A stretch of DNA of 49,310 nt from an uncultured Lachnospiraceae bacterium (GTDB lineage: Bacteria; Bacillota; Clostridia; Lachnospirales; Lachnospiraceae): assembly GCA_947566705.1 (NCBI GenBank), contig CANOLA010000013.1:1-49310 (forward strand), written 5' to 3'. Made by a program: the position numbers and the translations under genes. The notes beneath the pieces are model-generated. The model was not told where the DNA came from and searched no databases. It saw only the letters and a list, made by a program, of their open reading frames with translations. Positions 1 to 7,508 of the stretch are shown one piece after another (the first letter of the stretch is position 1; each line of letters starts with the position of its first letter).

Positions 1-51
1 AAATAAACACAAATTCATAGCATAAGTTGCGTTATTTAACTGCCAAAGTAA

Positions 52-633
52 TATGATAAACAGTTAGAACGACTGGGCACTGCTTATTCGGACAAATGGG
101 CGGGTGAAGTAATATCTGCCATTGGATATGAAAGTATCTGTTGTTTCGGAGGTTCATTCGGTGCCGGAATATTGGCGAAAGCAATGTGTGCTGCACCCAG
201 AAAAATCAGGCGGGCAGTATTATATGTGCCGGCAGGTATCAAAAACGCACCGGTGATTAACAGTATGAGTATGATGTTTCCGATGATTATGTACTGGATT
301 ACGCATGAAGACAGATGGCTGAAAAAGTGTATGCTTCCGATGGCTGTAACAGAAGAAAATATTACTGATGATATTTATGAAACAGCGAAACTAAGCATCA
401 GCTATGCAAAAGTAAAGGCAGGAATGCCTGGCAATGTTGCCGAAAAAGATATGAAAAAATGCAAAGCCCCGGCACTGGTTATGGCAGGAGAAAAAGATTG
501 TCTGTTTCCCGCAAAAAGAGTGCTGCCCACCGCAGAGCGAATCATTCAGAATGCCACTACTTATTTACTGGAGGGCAGAGGGCATATGAGCAGTCTGACG
601 GAAGGGGAGAAACAAATGATTACAGAGTTTTAA
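52..633 (+). pseudogene. alpha/beta hydrolase remnant, N-terminus missing
   Basis: The open frame begins right after an in-frame stop at 49-51 with no start codon. It already reads into the middle of an alpha/beta hydrolase. The nucleophile elbow GGSFG has its Ser at 154-156, the acid follows in GEKDCLFP, and the His is in GRGHMSS near the end. The catalytic half is therefore present, but the N-terminal strands (roughly 80-100 residues in this family) are gone. An internal ATG at 172 would drop the nucleophile. At the 3' end the frame stops after ITEF. One extra T in the TTTT run at 628-631 would extend it to EFLRRG and a stop at 642-644, just before the next gene, so a one-base deletion is likely. 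Inferred to be a dead gene; the original substrate is unknown. Confidence 0.6.
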
Positions 634-645
634 GACGAGGATGAG

Positions 646-1095
646 ATGAAGAAAATATATAGTTATGAACCATGGGTTTTTATATTTTTTGGAATATTCC
701 ATTTACATAGAATATGGGGACTTGTCGATAGAAAGTCTTACGCTGCATTTTGGATGAATGTAATGGAAAGTAAGGGAATATTTTATTTTGTACTAATGGG
801 CATATTAGCAGTACTTTGCGTGTGTGGAATCATTACGTTTTTTAGAAATCTGCATCACAACTATTGGTGGCGGTGGATATATCTGTGCGGCGGCGGATAT
901 GTGTTATTTGATCTGTTTGCTATCGCAACAGGGATAGAATTTTGGCATGATTTGTTACGGGCAATGTATGATGTGAATGCAGCTTACTGGAATCTGCTAT
1001 GGGGTGGATTTATTGTGCTGGGTGGTGCGGTGTTTGTGCTGGGATGTTTTTTGTTAAAAAGGAGAATAAATGAGACTAAGTACAGTGGAGGTTAG
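646..1095 (+). CDS. small four-helix membrane protein, unknown function
   Basis: 149 residues with about four hydrophobic segments (near 9-26, 46-66, 75-95 and 112-136) and a short charged tail. No recognised domain, catalytic motif or signal peptide cleavage site. It starts 12 bases after the hydrolase remnant, with a GAGG-like ribosome site inside the upstream end, so the two were probably one transcript. Its last roughly 120 bases are copied almost perfectly at 3235-3354. Function unknown; a family of integral membrane proteins restricted to related bacteria is the most that can be said. Confidence 0.6.
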   Translation: MKKIYSYEPWVFIFFGIFHLHRIWGLVDRKSYAAFWMNVMESKGIFYFVLMGILAVLCVCGIITFFRNLHHNYWWRWIYLCGGGYVLFDLFAIATGIEFWHDLLRAMYDVNAAYWNLLWGGFIVLGGAVFVLGCFLLKRRINETKYSGG

Positions 1096-1168
1096 ATGAA
1101 GTCAGTTAAAAGCCGTTTTGGATTGTATTGACAGAAATTTGGCATAATAATTTGGAAGGAGAAAAAAT

Positions 1169-2077
1169 ATGGAACCATTAAATGTAACAAGAGAAAATTT
1201 TCCTATGAGTACCGCTTCTGCGGCGGAAATGATACCCATGACCCCGAAAACCGATAATTATGAAATCTTCTACAAAGAAGATGTTCCATACCGGACTTGT
1301 GGGGACAGAACACTTTACCTGCAAATTATCGGTCCGACTGGCATACAGGAAGCCGTTCCCTGTATTGTTTATATTCCCGGATCTGCGTTTAAGGAACAGA
1401 ATGTTAAGGAACGGGTACCTCAGCTGGCATACCTGGCACAGATGGGGTATGTCGTTGCCGCGCTGGAATACCGTGGTTCTGAAACGGCTTCTTTTCCTGC
1501 ACAGGCGCTGGATGCAAAGGCGGGTGTAAGTTATATGAAAGAACATGCAGGGGAATACGGTATTCATCCGGATAAAATGTTTTTAATGGGAGACTCTTCC
1601 GGCGGACATACAGCTGTCACGGCCGCTTTTTCCTATGGGGTTGCCGGTATGGAAGAGGCAGATAATGCTTCCGGTGAACCAATTGTAAAAGGTGTGATTG
1701 ATTTATATGGTCCGACTAATTTCCTGACAATGAATGAGGAACCTTCTTCCCAGGACCATCGTGCACCGGACAGTCCGGAAGGGTGTGAAATCGGCGGGAA
1801 GGCAGTATTGGAACATCCTGAGCTTGCAGCCCCGGCGGTTCTTGCAAATTATGTGCAAAAAGAACGTAAGCTCCCGCCTATATTAATGTTTCACGGAACA
1901 AATGATGAGCTGGTTCCTTTTGGGCAAAGCTGCGAATTATGTAATGCCTTAACGGAAGCAGGAAAAGATGTTACCTTTTATCAGGTATTCGGAGCCCACC
2001 ACGGCGGCCCGGAATTCTGGACGAAGGAGGTTCTTTCCATAGAGGACAGTTTTATCAGACGCGTGTGTGGCGAATAG
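1169..2077 (+). CDS. alpha/beta hydrolase, acetyl-esterase/lipase type
   Basis: 302 residues, no signal peptide, so cytoplasmic. The fold resembles the BD-FAE/hormone-sensitive-lipase-like esterases: an early strand VYIPGSAF replaces the usual HGGG oxyanion segment, the nucleophile elbow is GDSSGG with Ser143, a HGTNDELVPF segment supplies the Asp, and GAHHGGPEFW supplies the His. These families hydrolyse short-chain acyl esters, often on deacetylated sugars or small metabolites. The substrate cannot be told here. A good AAGGAG site precedes the ATG. The neighbours are not functionally related, so no pathway is implied. The missing canonical HGGG oxyanion motif is slightly unusual. Confidence 0.8.
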   Translation: MEPLNVTRENFPMSTASAAEMIPMTPKTDNYEIFYKEDVPYRTCGDRTLYLQIIGPTGIQEAVPCIVYIPGSAFKEQNVKERVPQLAYLAQMGYVVAALEYRGSETASFPAQALDAKAGVSYMKEHAGEYGIHPDKMFLMGDSSGGHTAVTAAFSYGVAGMEEADNASGEPIVKGVIDLYGPTNFLTMNEEPSSQDHRAPDSPEGCEIGGKAVLEHPELAAPAVLANYVQKERKLPPILMFHGTNDELVPFGQSCELCNALTEAGKDVTFYQVFGAHHGGPEFWTKEVLSIEDSFIRRVCGE

Positions 2078-2216
2078 GAAATGGAATGGCATTGAAATTT
2101 GAAAGACAGGTTGAGGATAAGCAGAGATGACATTAAAAAGATATGGGAGTAGCATGATAGAAAGGTAATAGTGTTCGCGGTTTATATTAAAAGCACTGGA
2201 ATATCCCTGCCTGTGA

Positions 2217-2225
2217 TGCTATAAT
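2217..2225 (+). promoter_or_regulatory. extended -10 promoter for the nuclease-like gene
   Basis: TGC followed by TATAAT (2220-2225) forms an extended -10 element 19 bases before the ATG at 2244. The -35 position has only a weak match, as is common for extended -10 promoters. Confidence 0.45.
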
Positions 2226-2243
2226 GTCCATAAGGAGAACGGC

Positions 2244-3119
2244 ATGGAGAAGGATTTTGCAAAAGAAGATGAAAACAAAATACAGTGGCATCAGGCATTT
2301 GTAGGAGCAATGTACTGTGAGCTTGGTGATGATATTAATAGTGTGGAATTTAATCCGGAACACAGTATTACCAGAAAGCCATTGCAGATAGATCTTTTGA
2401 TTGTGAAAAAACTTACGAAAAACGGTGTTCAGGCAGAATTGTCCAGCAGTATAGGAAAAATGTTTAGCGCGTATAATATCATTGAATATAAGTCACCGGA
2501 CGATGAGCTTGGGATTGATGCTTTCTTTCAGGCGTACACTTATGCCTGTTATTATAAGAGCAGTGCTGACCGGGAAAATGAACGAAAGGACAGGGATATA
2601 ACAGTTATACTTGTTAAACAGAGATATCCTCTGTCGCTTGTCCGTTATCTGGAAAGCAGGGGCTGTGTTCTTACGGAGAAATTTCCGGGTATCAGTGCAG
2701 TTTCCGGAAGCCAGTTTTTTAAAATTGTCATTTTTACGACCGGGAGAATGAGTCCGGAGAATAATATGTGGCTGAATGCGCTGCGTGGAAATCTGGAACG
2801 TGAGAATTATGGCAGGCTTGCGCGGGAAAGTACAAGATTAAAAGGTAAGGCGGCTGAGTATGGTGAGGCTGTGTTGTCGGTTGTAGATAAGGCAAATTTT
2901 AAGCAGGTTCAGGAGTGGAAGGAGGACGAGGATATGGCATCATTATTATATGAAGCAAGGACACAGGGAATACAGCAGGGGATGCAGCAGGGAATACAGC
3001 AGGTTGCGATTGGAATGCTGAAAGCCAATAAATTATCTATAAATGAAATAGCCATGTATTCCGGACTGCCCGTTAAAGAGGTTGAAATGCTTGCGGATGA
3101 ATTGAAAAATCAGCGGTAA
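2244..3119 (+). CDS. Rpn-like PD-(D/E)XK nuclease family protein
   Basis: 291 residues. The N-terminal half shows a PD-(D/E)XK core: Asp50 in LQIDLLIVKK, then Glu81 and Lys83 in IEYKSP. The C-terminus carries the Q/G repeats (GIQQGMQQGIQQ, about 246-257) typical of Rpn/PDDEXK_2 'putative transposase' proteins, followed by a small helical module found at the end of many of them. Members of this group are recombination-promoting endonucleases, often multicopy. This is the first of three such proteins here (others at 18193 and 19415), and the only one keeping the E-x-K rather than E-x-Q form. It is flanked by an extended -10 promoter and a downstream hairpin, so it is its own transcription unit. 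Confidence 0.7.
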   Translation: MEKDFAKEDENKIQWHQAFVGAMYCELGDDINSVEFNPEHSITRKPLQIDLLIVKKLTKNGVQAELSSSIGKMFSAYNIIEYKSPDDELGIDAFFQAYTYACYYKSSADRENERKDRDITVILVKQRYPLSLVRYLESRGCVLTEKFPGISAVSGSQFFKIVIFTTGRMSPENNMWLNALRGNLERENYGRLARESTRLKGKAAEYGEAVLSVVDKANFKQVQEWKEDEDMASLLYEARTQGIQQGMQQGIQQVAIGMLKANKLSINEIAMYSGLPVKEVEMLADELKNQR

Positions 3120-3121
3120 TG

Positions 3122-3176
3122 CCTCCGACATGCGGAGGATACTGACAGAAGGCTATGCGTTAGCATGGCCTTCTGT
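3122..3176 (+). terminator. two hairpins after the Rpn-like gene
   Basis: A 6-bp stem CCTCCG/CGGAGG (3122-3138) is followed by a stronger stem, ACAGAAGGC (3145-3153) with GCCTTCTGT (3168-3176), with additional ATGC/GCAT pairing inside. There is no clean T-run, so termination strength is uncertain. Confidence 0.45.
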
Positions 3177-3182
3177 GTTATT

Positions 3183-3354
3183 GAGACAGCGAACTAAAGC
3201 ATCAGTTATTCAAAAGTAAAGTTGGGAAGACCTGGCAATGTATGATGTGAATGCAGCTTACTGGAATCTGCTATGGGGTGGATTTATTGTGCTGGGCGGT
3301 GCGGTGTTTGTGCTGGGATGTTTTTTGTTAAAAAGGAAAATAAGTGTGGCTGAG
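3183..3354 (+). repeat. chimeric copy of two upstream gene fragments
   Basis: Bases 3183-3240 match 379-436 of the hydrolase remnant at roughly 80%. Bases 3235-3354 match 961-1080 of the membrane-protein gene, nearly perfectly over the first 100 bases. The two parts join at the shared 8-mer GGCAATGT. This is a partial duplication with the intervening sequence deleted; it encodes nothing intact. Confidence 0.8.
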
Positions 3355-3375
3355 TTGAGAGGAGACTGATACATA

Positions 3376-4446
3376 ATGGAACAACAAAAAAAGGGAATAC
3401 GAAAACACTACATTGACAATCTGCGTAATTTAACAATTCTGCTGTTGTTTCCGGTACACACATTTATGATCTGGAATAATTTTGGTTCCCGTTTTTATAT
3501 CTGGCAGGGAGAAAACAAAATATTAAGCACATTGATTGTGTTAGTAAATCCATGGTTTATGCCGATACTTTTTGTCCTGGCAGGGATAAGTGCACGATAC
3601 GCCCTGGAAAAAAGATCAAATAAAGAATTTGTGATACAGAGGGCGGGCAAATTGCTGGTTCCGTTTATCAGTGGAATGATATTTCTTGTGCCGTTCCAGA
3701 CATTATATGCGAGAAAATTTTTTGACCATTATGAAGGAAGTCTTCTGGATAACTGGAAATACTTTTTTACACATCTTACGGACTTTAGTGGTTATGACGG
3801 GGCGTTTACTCCGGGGCATCTGTGGTTCATTCTGTTTTTATTTATCATCTCAATGATTACTTTGCTTTTGTTTCGTTTCGTACCATATGGGAAACTGGCA
3901 GCCAGTATGGAAAAGATGCCGGCATTTGGTGTACTGCTTTTATTTATTCCAATATGGCTGATGTATTATCTGGGAAATTTCGGCGGTTTCAGTATAGGAA
4001 AGGATCTTGCTTTATATTTGGCAGGATATTATGTGCTGAGTAATGACCAGGTAATAGAAAAACTGGAAAGAAACATAAAATGGCTTGCACTTTTATGTGT
4101 AACCGGGACAATTGCTTCTGTGGCAGTATATTACAGGTTTTCTTATTATGGGGATTGCTGGGTGAATTTTATTGGCTGGATTACGATTCTGGTTTTGCTT
4201 GTTGCAGGGAAAAGGTTTTTAAATCAGAAAACGGGTTTTACCAGGTATTTTAATCAGGCGTCTTATCCGGTTTATATTTTGCACCAGTCTATTCTGGTGG
4301 CGCTGGCGTATTATGTTGTGAAGATAAGTGATGTTTTATTTGTGCAGGCAGTTTCTGTCTGTATTGGCAGTTTTATATTGACTGTGCTGGTGTATCATTT
4401 GATAAAACTGATTCCGCTTGTCAGAAAACTGGCTGGAATAAAATAA
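3376..4446 (+). CDS. membrane acyltransferase, family 3 (Acyl_transf_3)
   Basis: 356 residues with about ten transmembrane helices. The N-terminus IDNLRNLTILLLFPVH with His28 in the first helix, and the later GHLWFILFLFI segment, are hallmarks of the acyltransferase-3 family (OafA/WecH/NRT-like). These enzymes transfer acetyl or other acyl groups to cell-surface polysaccharides, lipids or peptidoglycan. The acceptor cannot be predicted. It is followed four bases later by the ribosome site of a DUF3267 membrane zincin, so the two are probably co-transcribed. It lacks the extracytoplasmic SGNH domain of OatA-type enzymes. Confidence 0.85.
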   Translation: MEQQKKGIRKHYIDNLRNLTILLLFPVHTFMIWNNFGSRFYIWQGENKILSTLIVLVNPWFMPILFVLAGISARYALEKRSNKEFVIQRAGKLLVPFISGMIFLVPFQTLYARKFFDHYEGSLLDNWKYFFTHLTDFSGYDGAFTPGHLWFILFLFIISMITLLLFRFVPYGKLAASMEKMPAFGVLLLFIPIWLMYYLGNFGGFSIGKDLALYLAGYYVLSNDQVIEKLERNIKWLALLCVTGTIASVAVYYRFSYYGDCWVNFIGWITILVLLVAGKRFLNQKTGFTRYFNQASYPVYILHQSILVALAYYVVKISDVLFVQAVSVCIGSFILTVLVYHLIKLIPLVRKLAGIK

Positions 4447-4459
4447 GGAGGTGAAACGA

Positions 4460-5062
4460 ATGCCGGACATTAAATGGATAGGAATAGTAGACGGGGAAAT
4501 ATCCGAATATCAAAAAGGAAACTTGGATCCTAAAGCCAAAAAAATGAAGATGCCTGCAACCATGCAAAAAATGATGACAGCCGCCCTGCCGTTTGCAGTG
4601 ATTCCTTTTTTGCTTATTTTCTTTTCTATGTTTTTTAAAACATTTTTTGTAAAGCAGGTTGTAGTAAATCCTGTATTTATAGCGATTGGATTTATTTTAA
4701 GTTTTGCGGGTCTGTTTCTTCATGAATTATTGCATGCAATTGTGTATCCCAAAGAAGCGACTGTGTATATTGGCTTTTATCCGAAGGCATTTGCAGCGGT
4801 TGCGCTTGCATCTTATCCGGTAAAACGGGGCAGGTTTATATTAATGTCCCTGCTTCCCCTGTTACTGGGAATCGCGCCTCTGATCATATTCTGGTTCAGT
4901 CCGGCTGAATTTAAGACCTGGAATGGCTTCTGGTTTGGATTTTCGATTATGGGGTTAATTAGTCCGTATCCGGATTATTACAGTGTGTATCAGGTATTAA
5001 AACAGACACCCGGAGGTTGCAGGATACAATTCTGGGGTGATGATATATACTGGATTAAGTAA
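4460..5062 (+). CDS. DUF3267 membrane zincin-like protein
   Basis: 200 residues from the ATG at 4460. AAGGAGGTGA at 4445-4454 is positioned for this ATG; a GTG at 4451 lies inside the ribosome site and is not a credible start. Helices near 41-60 and 71-88 lead into HELLHA (His88, Glu89, His92), the HExxH zinc motif of DUF3267 'putative zincin peptidases', with further hydrophobic segments after it. It resembles site-2-protease-like membrane metalloproteases. The substrate is unknown. It closely follows the acyltransferase and likely shares its transcript. A weak AATGACG/CGTCATT stem with a T-run (5061-5101) may terminate the unit. Confidence 0.75.
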   Translation: MPDIKWIGIVDGEISEYQKGNLDPKAKKMKMPATMQKMMTAALPFAVIPFLLIFFSMFFKTFFVKQVVVNPVFIAIGFILSFAGLFLHELLHAIVYPKEATVYIGFYPKAFAAVALASYPVKRGRFILMSLLPLLLGIAPLIIFWFSPAEFKTWNGFWFGFSIMGLISPYPDYYSVYQVLKQTPGGCRIQFWGDDIYWIK

Positions 5063-5134
5063 TGACGGCGAATACACATACGGAAAAATAACGTCATTTT
5101 TGGAAATATACAAGTAGCAGGTTGAGGAGATTTT

Positions 5135-5788
5135 ATGGACTATTCGCAGTTATATCCATTCTGGACTTATTTAAATCCGGATGAAGAAGAGTATATAAAA
5201 AGTTCATTATATACTGAAAAATATGACAAAGGCATGATTATGCACCGCAGCGGGGAAAACTGTAAAGGGCTGATGACAGTATTGTCGGGACAGTTAAGAA
5301 CTTATATTTTATCAGATGAAGGACGGGAAGTAACCCTATTTCGGGTTTGGGCAAATGATGTATGTGTTCTTTCGGCGTCATGCCTGATGGATTCAATAGC
5401 ATTTGATGTTCTGGTTGAGGCGGCGGATATGACAGAAGTTTTAGTGATTCCGTCCGTTTGCCTGAACCAGGTTATAAAAAGTAATCCATACGTTGAATTA
5501 TATTTATATAAAGCTGCCGCAGAAAAATTTTCCGAGGTAATGTGGACGCTGCAGCAGATTATGTTTCTGAAGACGGACCAGCGGGTTGCCCGCTTTTTAT
5601 GGGATGAAAACATCAGGAGCGGCAGTACGGAATTGCAGATTACACATGATGAAATAGCAAAGTATATAGGAAGTGCAAGGGAAGTGGTTACCAGGGTGCT
5701 GAAATATTTTGCCGAGCATCAGGTGGTAGAAATAAAAAGGGGAAAAATTATTATTCTGAATAAAGAAAAGCTGAAAAGTTTTTTGTAA
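5135..5788 (+). CDS. Crp/Fnr family transcriptional regulator
   Basis: 217 residues. Residues about 20-120 form a cyclic-nucleotide-binding-like beta roll (GQLRTYILSDEGREVTLF), followed by the long dimer helix and a winged helix-turn-helix, ITHDEIAKYIGSAREVVTRV at about 168-187, characteristic of Crp/Fnr regulators. No N-terminal Cys cluster like that of E. coli Fnr is present. Similar proteins in anaerobes often sit beside thioredoxin and C_GCAxxG_C_C genes, as here, and are thought to answer redox or oxidative signals. A dyad ATGTAA-N5-TTACAT overlapping its stop codon is a candidate target site for control of the downstream thioredoxin. Confidence 0.85.
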   Translation: MDYSQLYPFWTYLNPDEEEYIKSSLYTEKYDKGMIMHRSGENCKGLMTVLSGQLRTYILSDEGREVTLFRVWANDVCVLSASCLMDSIAFDVLVEAADMTEVLVIPSVCLNQVIKSNPYVELYLYKAAAEKFSEVMWTLQQIMFLKTDQRVARFLWDENIRSGSTELQITHDEIAKYIGSAREVVTRVLKYFAEHQVVEIKRGKIIILNKEKLKSFL

Positions 5789-5804
5789 TGTAATTTAGTT
5801 ACAT
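5788..5804. promoter_or_regulatory. candidate Crp/Fnr-type operator
   Basis: Perfect dyad ATGTAA-N5-TTACAT. A GATAAT -10-like box lies at 5828-5833, placing the dyad centre about 44 bases before a likely start, close to the class II activator position. Inference from position and symmetry only. Confidence 0.4.
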
Positions 5805-5810
5805 ACACAG

Positions 5811-5851
5811 CCTCAGGTTTCTGTTAAGATAATTACATCAGAAACCTGAGG
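5811..5851. other. 13-bp perfect inverted repeat, terminator or operator
   Basis: CCTCAGGTTTCTG (5811-5823) is complemented exactly at 5839-5851, with 15 bases between that include GATAAT. Followed by a T-rich stretch. It could terminate the regulator transcript, or flank the thioredoxin promoter as an operator. Confidence 0.55.
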
Positions 5852-5911
5852 TTATTCATTTTAACGGGACAGATGCAGTATAAATGAATTATATGGAAAA
5901 GGAGATTGGAT

Positions 5912-6223
5912 ATGGCAGAGATTACATTAAACAAAAACAATTTCAGGAATGAGGTATTAGAACACCAGGGACTGGTGCTTGTTGATTTCTGGGCTGACTG
6001 GTGCGGACCATGTAAAATGCTTGCGCCGGTGATACATGAGGTGGCTGAAAGAAATGCAGGGACGGTAAAGGTTGGCAAGGTTAATGTGGATGAGGCGCTG
6101 GAACTTGCGCGGGAATACCATATTGCAAGCATTCCGACACTGATTCTTTTCAAAGACGGAAAGCCGGTGAAGCAGTCGGTAGGATACATAAGCAGAAATA
6201 AAATTGAAAAAATGTGGAGGTAG
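5912..6223 (+). CDS. trxA: thioredoxin
   Basis: 103 residues from ATG 5912, which has AAGGAG eight bases upstream; a TTG six bases earlier is less well placed. The active site WCGPCK has Cys31 and Cys34, followed by the conserved cis-Pro segment SIPTLILFKDGKP. Size and motifs fit a classical cytoplasmic thioredoxin, which reduces protein disulfides using thioredoxin reductase. No reductase gene is nearby. It sits between a Crp/Fnr regulator and a C_GCAxxG_C_C redox protein, suggesting a small redox-response unit rather than the housekeeping thioredoxin locus. Confidence 0.92.
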   Translation: MAEITLNKNNFRNEVLEHQGLVLVDFWADWCGPCKMLAPVIHEVAERNAGTVKVGKVNVDEALELAREYHIASIPTLILFKDGKPVKQSVGYISRNKIEKMWR

Positions 6224-6260
6224 CAGGAGGGAATCTGCATGTTGAAGAAAGGAAAAGAAA

Positions 6261-6671
6261 ATGAATAAACACATGAAAAGAGCAATGGAATTAAGAAATG
6301 AAACACCAATGGTAAACAACTGTGCACAGGCAATTCTGCGAACATATGCGGATGAGCTTAAGCTCAGTGAGGAGCAGGCGGCCGGGCTGGGTTGTAATTT
6401 TGGCGGCGGTATGAAATGCGGAGGGGTGTGCGGCGCTGTTACAAGCAGTTTGATGGTTCTGGGGGCAATGGGTGTCGGTGAACCGGACAGGATAAAGGAA
6501 TTCAGGCAGCGGATTACAGATAATCATGACGGTATGATAAACTGTGCGGATTTATTAAAAGCAAATGCTGCCAGGGGTGGTGTGAGAAAGGAACATTGTG
6601 ATGCTATGATATGTGAGGCAATTGGGCTTATTGATGAATTTGCGGGGCAGAAGGAGGAGACGGAAGAATAG
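6261..6671 (+). CDS. C_GCAxxG_C_C family redox protein
   Basis: 136 residues with the conserved cysteine pattern of the C_GCAxxG_C_C family: Cys21 (NNCAQAIL), Cys45 within LGCNFGGGMKCGGVCG, then Cys53 and Cys57, and later Cys95, Cys113 and Cys118. Members are small proteins common in anaerobes, often encoded near oxidoreductases or thioredoxins, and are presumed to bind a metal or FeS group or act in thiol redox chemistry. No reaction is established. It follows thioredoxin by about 37 bases on the same strand, with a purine-rich ribosome site, and is likely in the same operon. Confidence 0.85.
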   Translation: MNKHMKRAMELRNETPMVNNCAQAILRTYADELKLSEEQAAGLGCNFGGGMKCGGVCGAVTSSLMVLGAMGVGEPDRIKEFRQRITDNHDGMINCADLLKANAARGGVRKEHCDAMICEAIGLIDEFAGQKEETEE

Positions 6672-6706
6672 TTACTTTTCACGGGTCAGGAATGCGTAGT
6701 TACTGC

Positions 6707-6728
6707 TTAGAGAACTTTTAGAGGAATT
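6707..6728 (+). promoter_or_regulatory. tandem 11-bp response-regulator boxes (copy 1)
   Basis: TTAGAGAACTT (6707-6717) is directly followed by TTAGAGGAATT (6718-6728), an 11-bp-period direct repeat as bound by OmpR/PhoB-type dimers. The same pair recurs at 8868-8889. The second box sits where a -35 would be, and the -10 TATGAT starts 27 bases after its first base. Confidence 0.7.
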
Positions 6729-6744
6729 TCATTCCACAGTATGG

Positions 6745-6750
6745 TATGAT
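6745..6750 (+). promoter_or_regulatory. -10 box of the regulator operon
   Basis: TATGAT, exactly 27 bases after the start of the second 11-bp box, with no good -35. It likely depends on the activator. The start codon of the response regulator follows at 6781. Confidence 0.6.
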
Positions 6751-6780
6751 GAAATTATGACCGAAGGAGGGCCGTGCGGT

Positions 6781-7455
6781 ATGAAAGTCCTTATAATTGA
6801 AGATGATTCAAGCCTTGGAGAGCTGCTGCGCTACGGGCTGGAGGCGGAAGACTTTGAGGTTACAGTCTGCAGTGACGGCACGGACGGGCTTAAGAAAGCC
6901 ATGGAAAACAATCACGATATCATTTTGCTGGACCGTATGCTTCCCGGAATTTCCGGCGAGGAAGTTTTAAGAGAAATGCGCAGGGAAGAAGTGAATACGC
7001 CGGTAATTTTTATTACTGCCCTTGGGGAATCCACAGAAAAAATAGACTGTCTGGATCTGGGCGCGGATGATTATCTGGTAAAACCGTTTGATATGGGGGA
7101 GCTGCTGGCACGTATCCGCAGCGTGATGCGCAGAACGCTGGATCATACAGTATCTTTTCCGCTCCGGTTCGGGGACATCAGCTTCTGGGAAAAGGAATCC
7201 AGACTGGTGCATGGACAGCAGACATTTATACTGTCAAAAAAAGAAGCGGAACTGCTCTCTTTCTTCTTCCGGAATCCGGAGCAGGTATTGCCCAGAGAGA
7301 GGATTATAGAAAAAGTATGGGGTCCCTTTACCGAAATAGAAGACGGGAATCTGGATAATTATATTTATCTGCTGCGGAAGAAACTCAAAGCATTAAAAAC
7401 CAGTGTGCGGATTGTAACTATCCACCGTCAGGGGTACTGCCTGACCGTCCGTTAA
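6781..7455 (+). CDS. OmpR-family response regulator
   Basis: 224 residues from ATG 6781, preceded by GAAGGAGGG; an upstream ATG at 6757 overlaps that ribosome site and is rejected. The receiver domain has acidic residues Glu7-Asp8-Asp9 and phospho-acceptor Asp51 (LLDRMLPG), with Lys in LVKPFD. The C-terminal winged helix spans about 130-224, ending IVTIHRQGYCL. It pairs with the kinase encoded 54 bases downstream. Tandem boxes shared by its own promoter and the promoter at 8906 indicate it activates both its own operon and the lipoprotein/permease operon that follows. Confidence 0.93.
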   Translation: MKVLIIEDDSSLGELLRYGLEAEDFEVTVCSDGTDGLKKAMENNHDIILLDRMLPGISGEEVLREMRREEVNTPVIFITALGESTEKIDCLDLGADDYLVKPFDMGELLARIRSVMRRTLDHTVSFPLRFGDISFWEKESRLVHGQQTFILSKKEAELLSFFFRNPEQVLPRERIIEKVWGPFTEIEDGNLDNYIYLLRKKLKALKTSVRIVTIHRQGYCLTVR

Positions 7456-7508
7456 TGCTTCGCAGGTAACTATTCAGAATAAAGATAATCCGGAAGGGAA
7501 AACAGGAC

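Noticed and set aside
5833-6345. 170-codon minus-strand frame
   Set aside because: Antisense to thioredoxin, which has an intact active site; no start signal.
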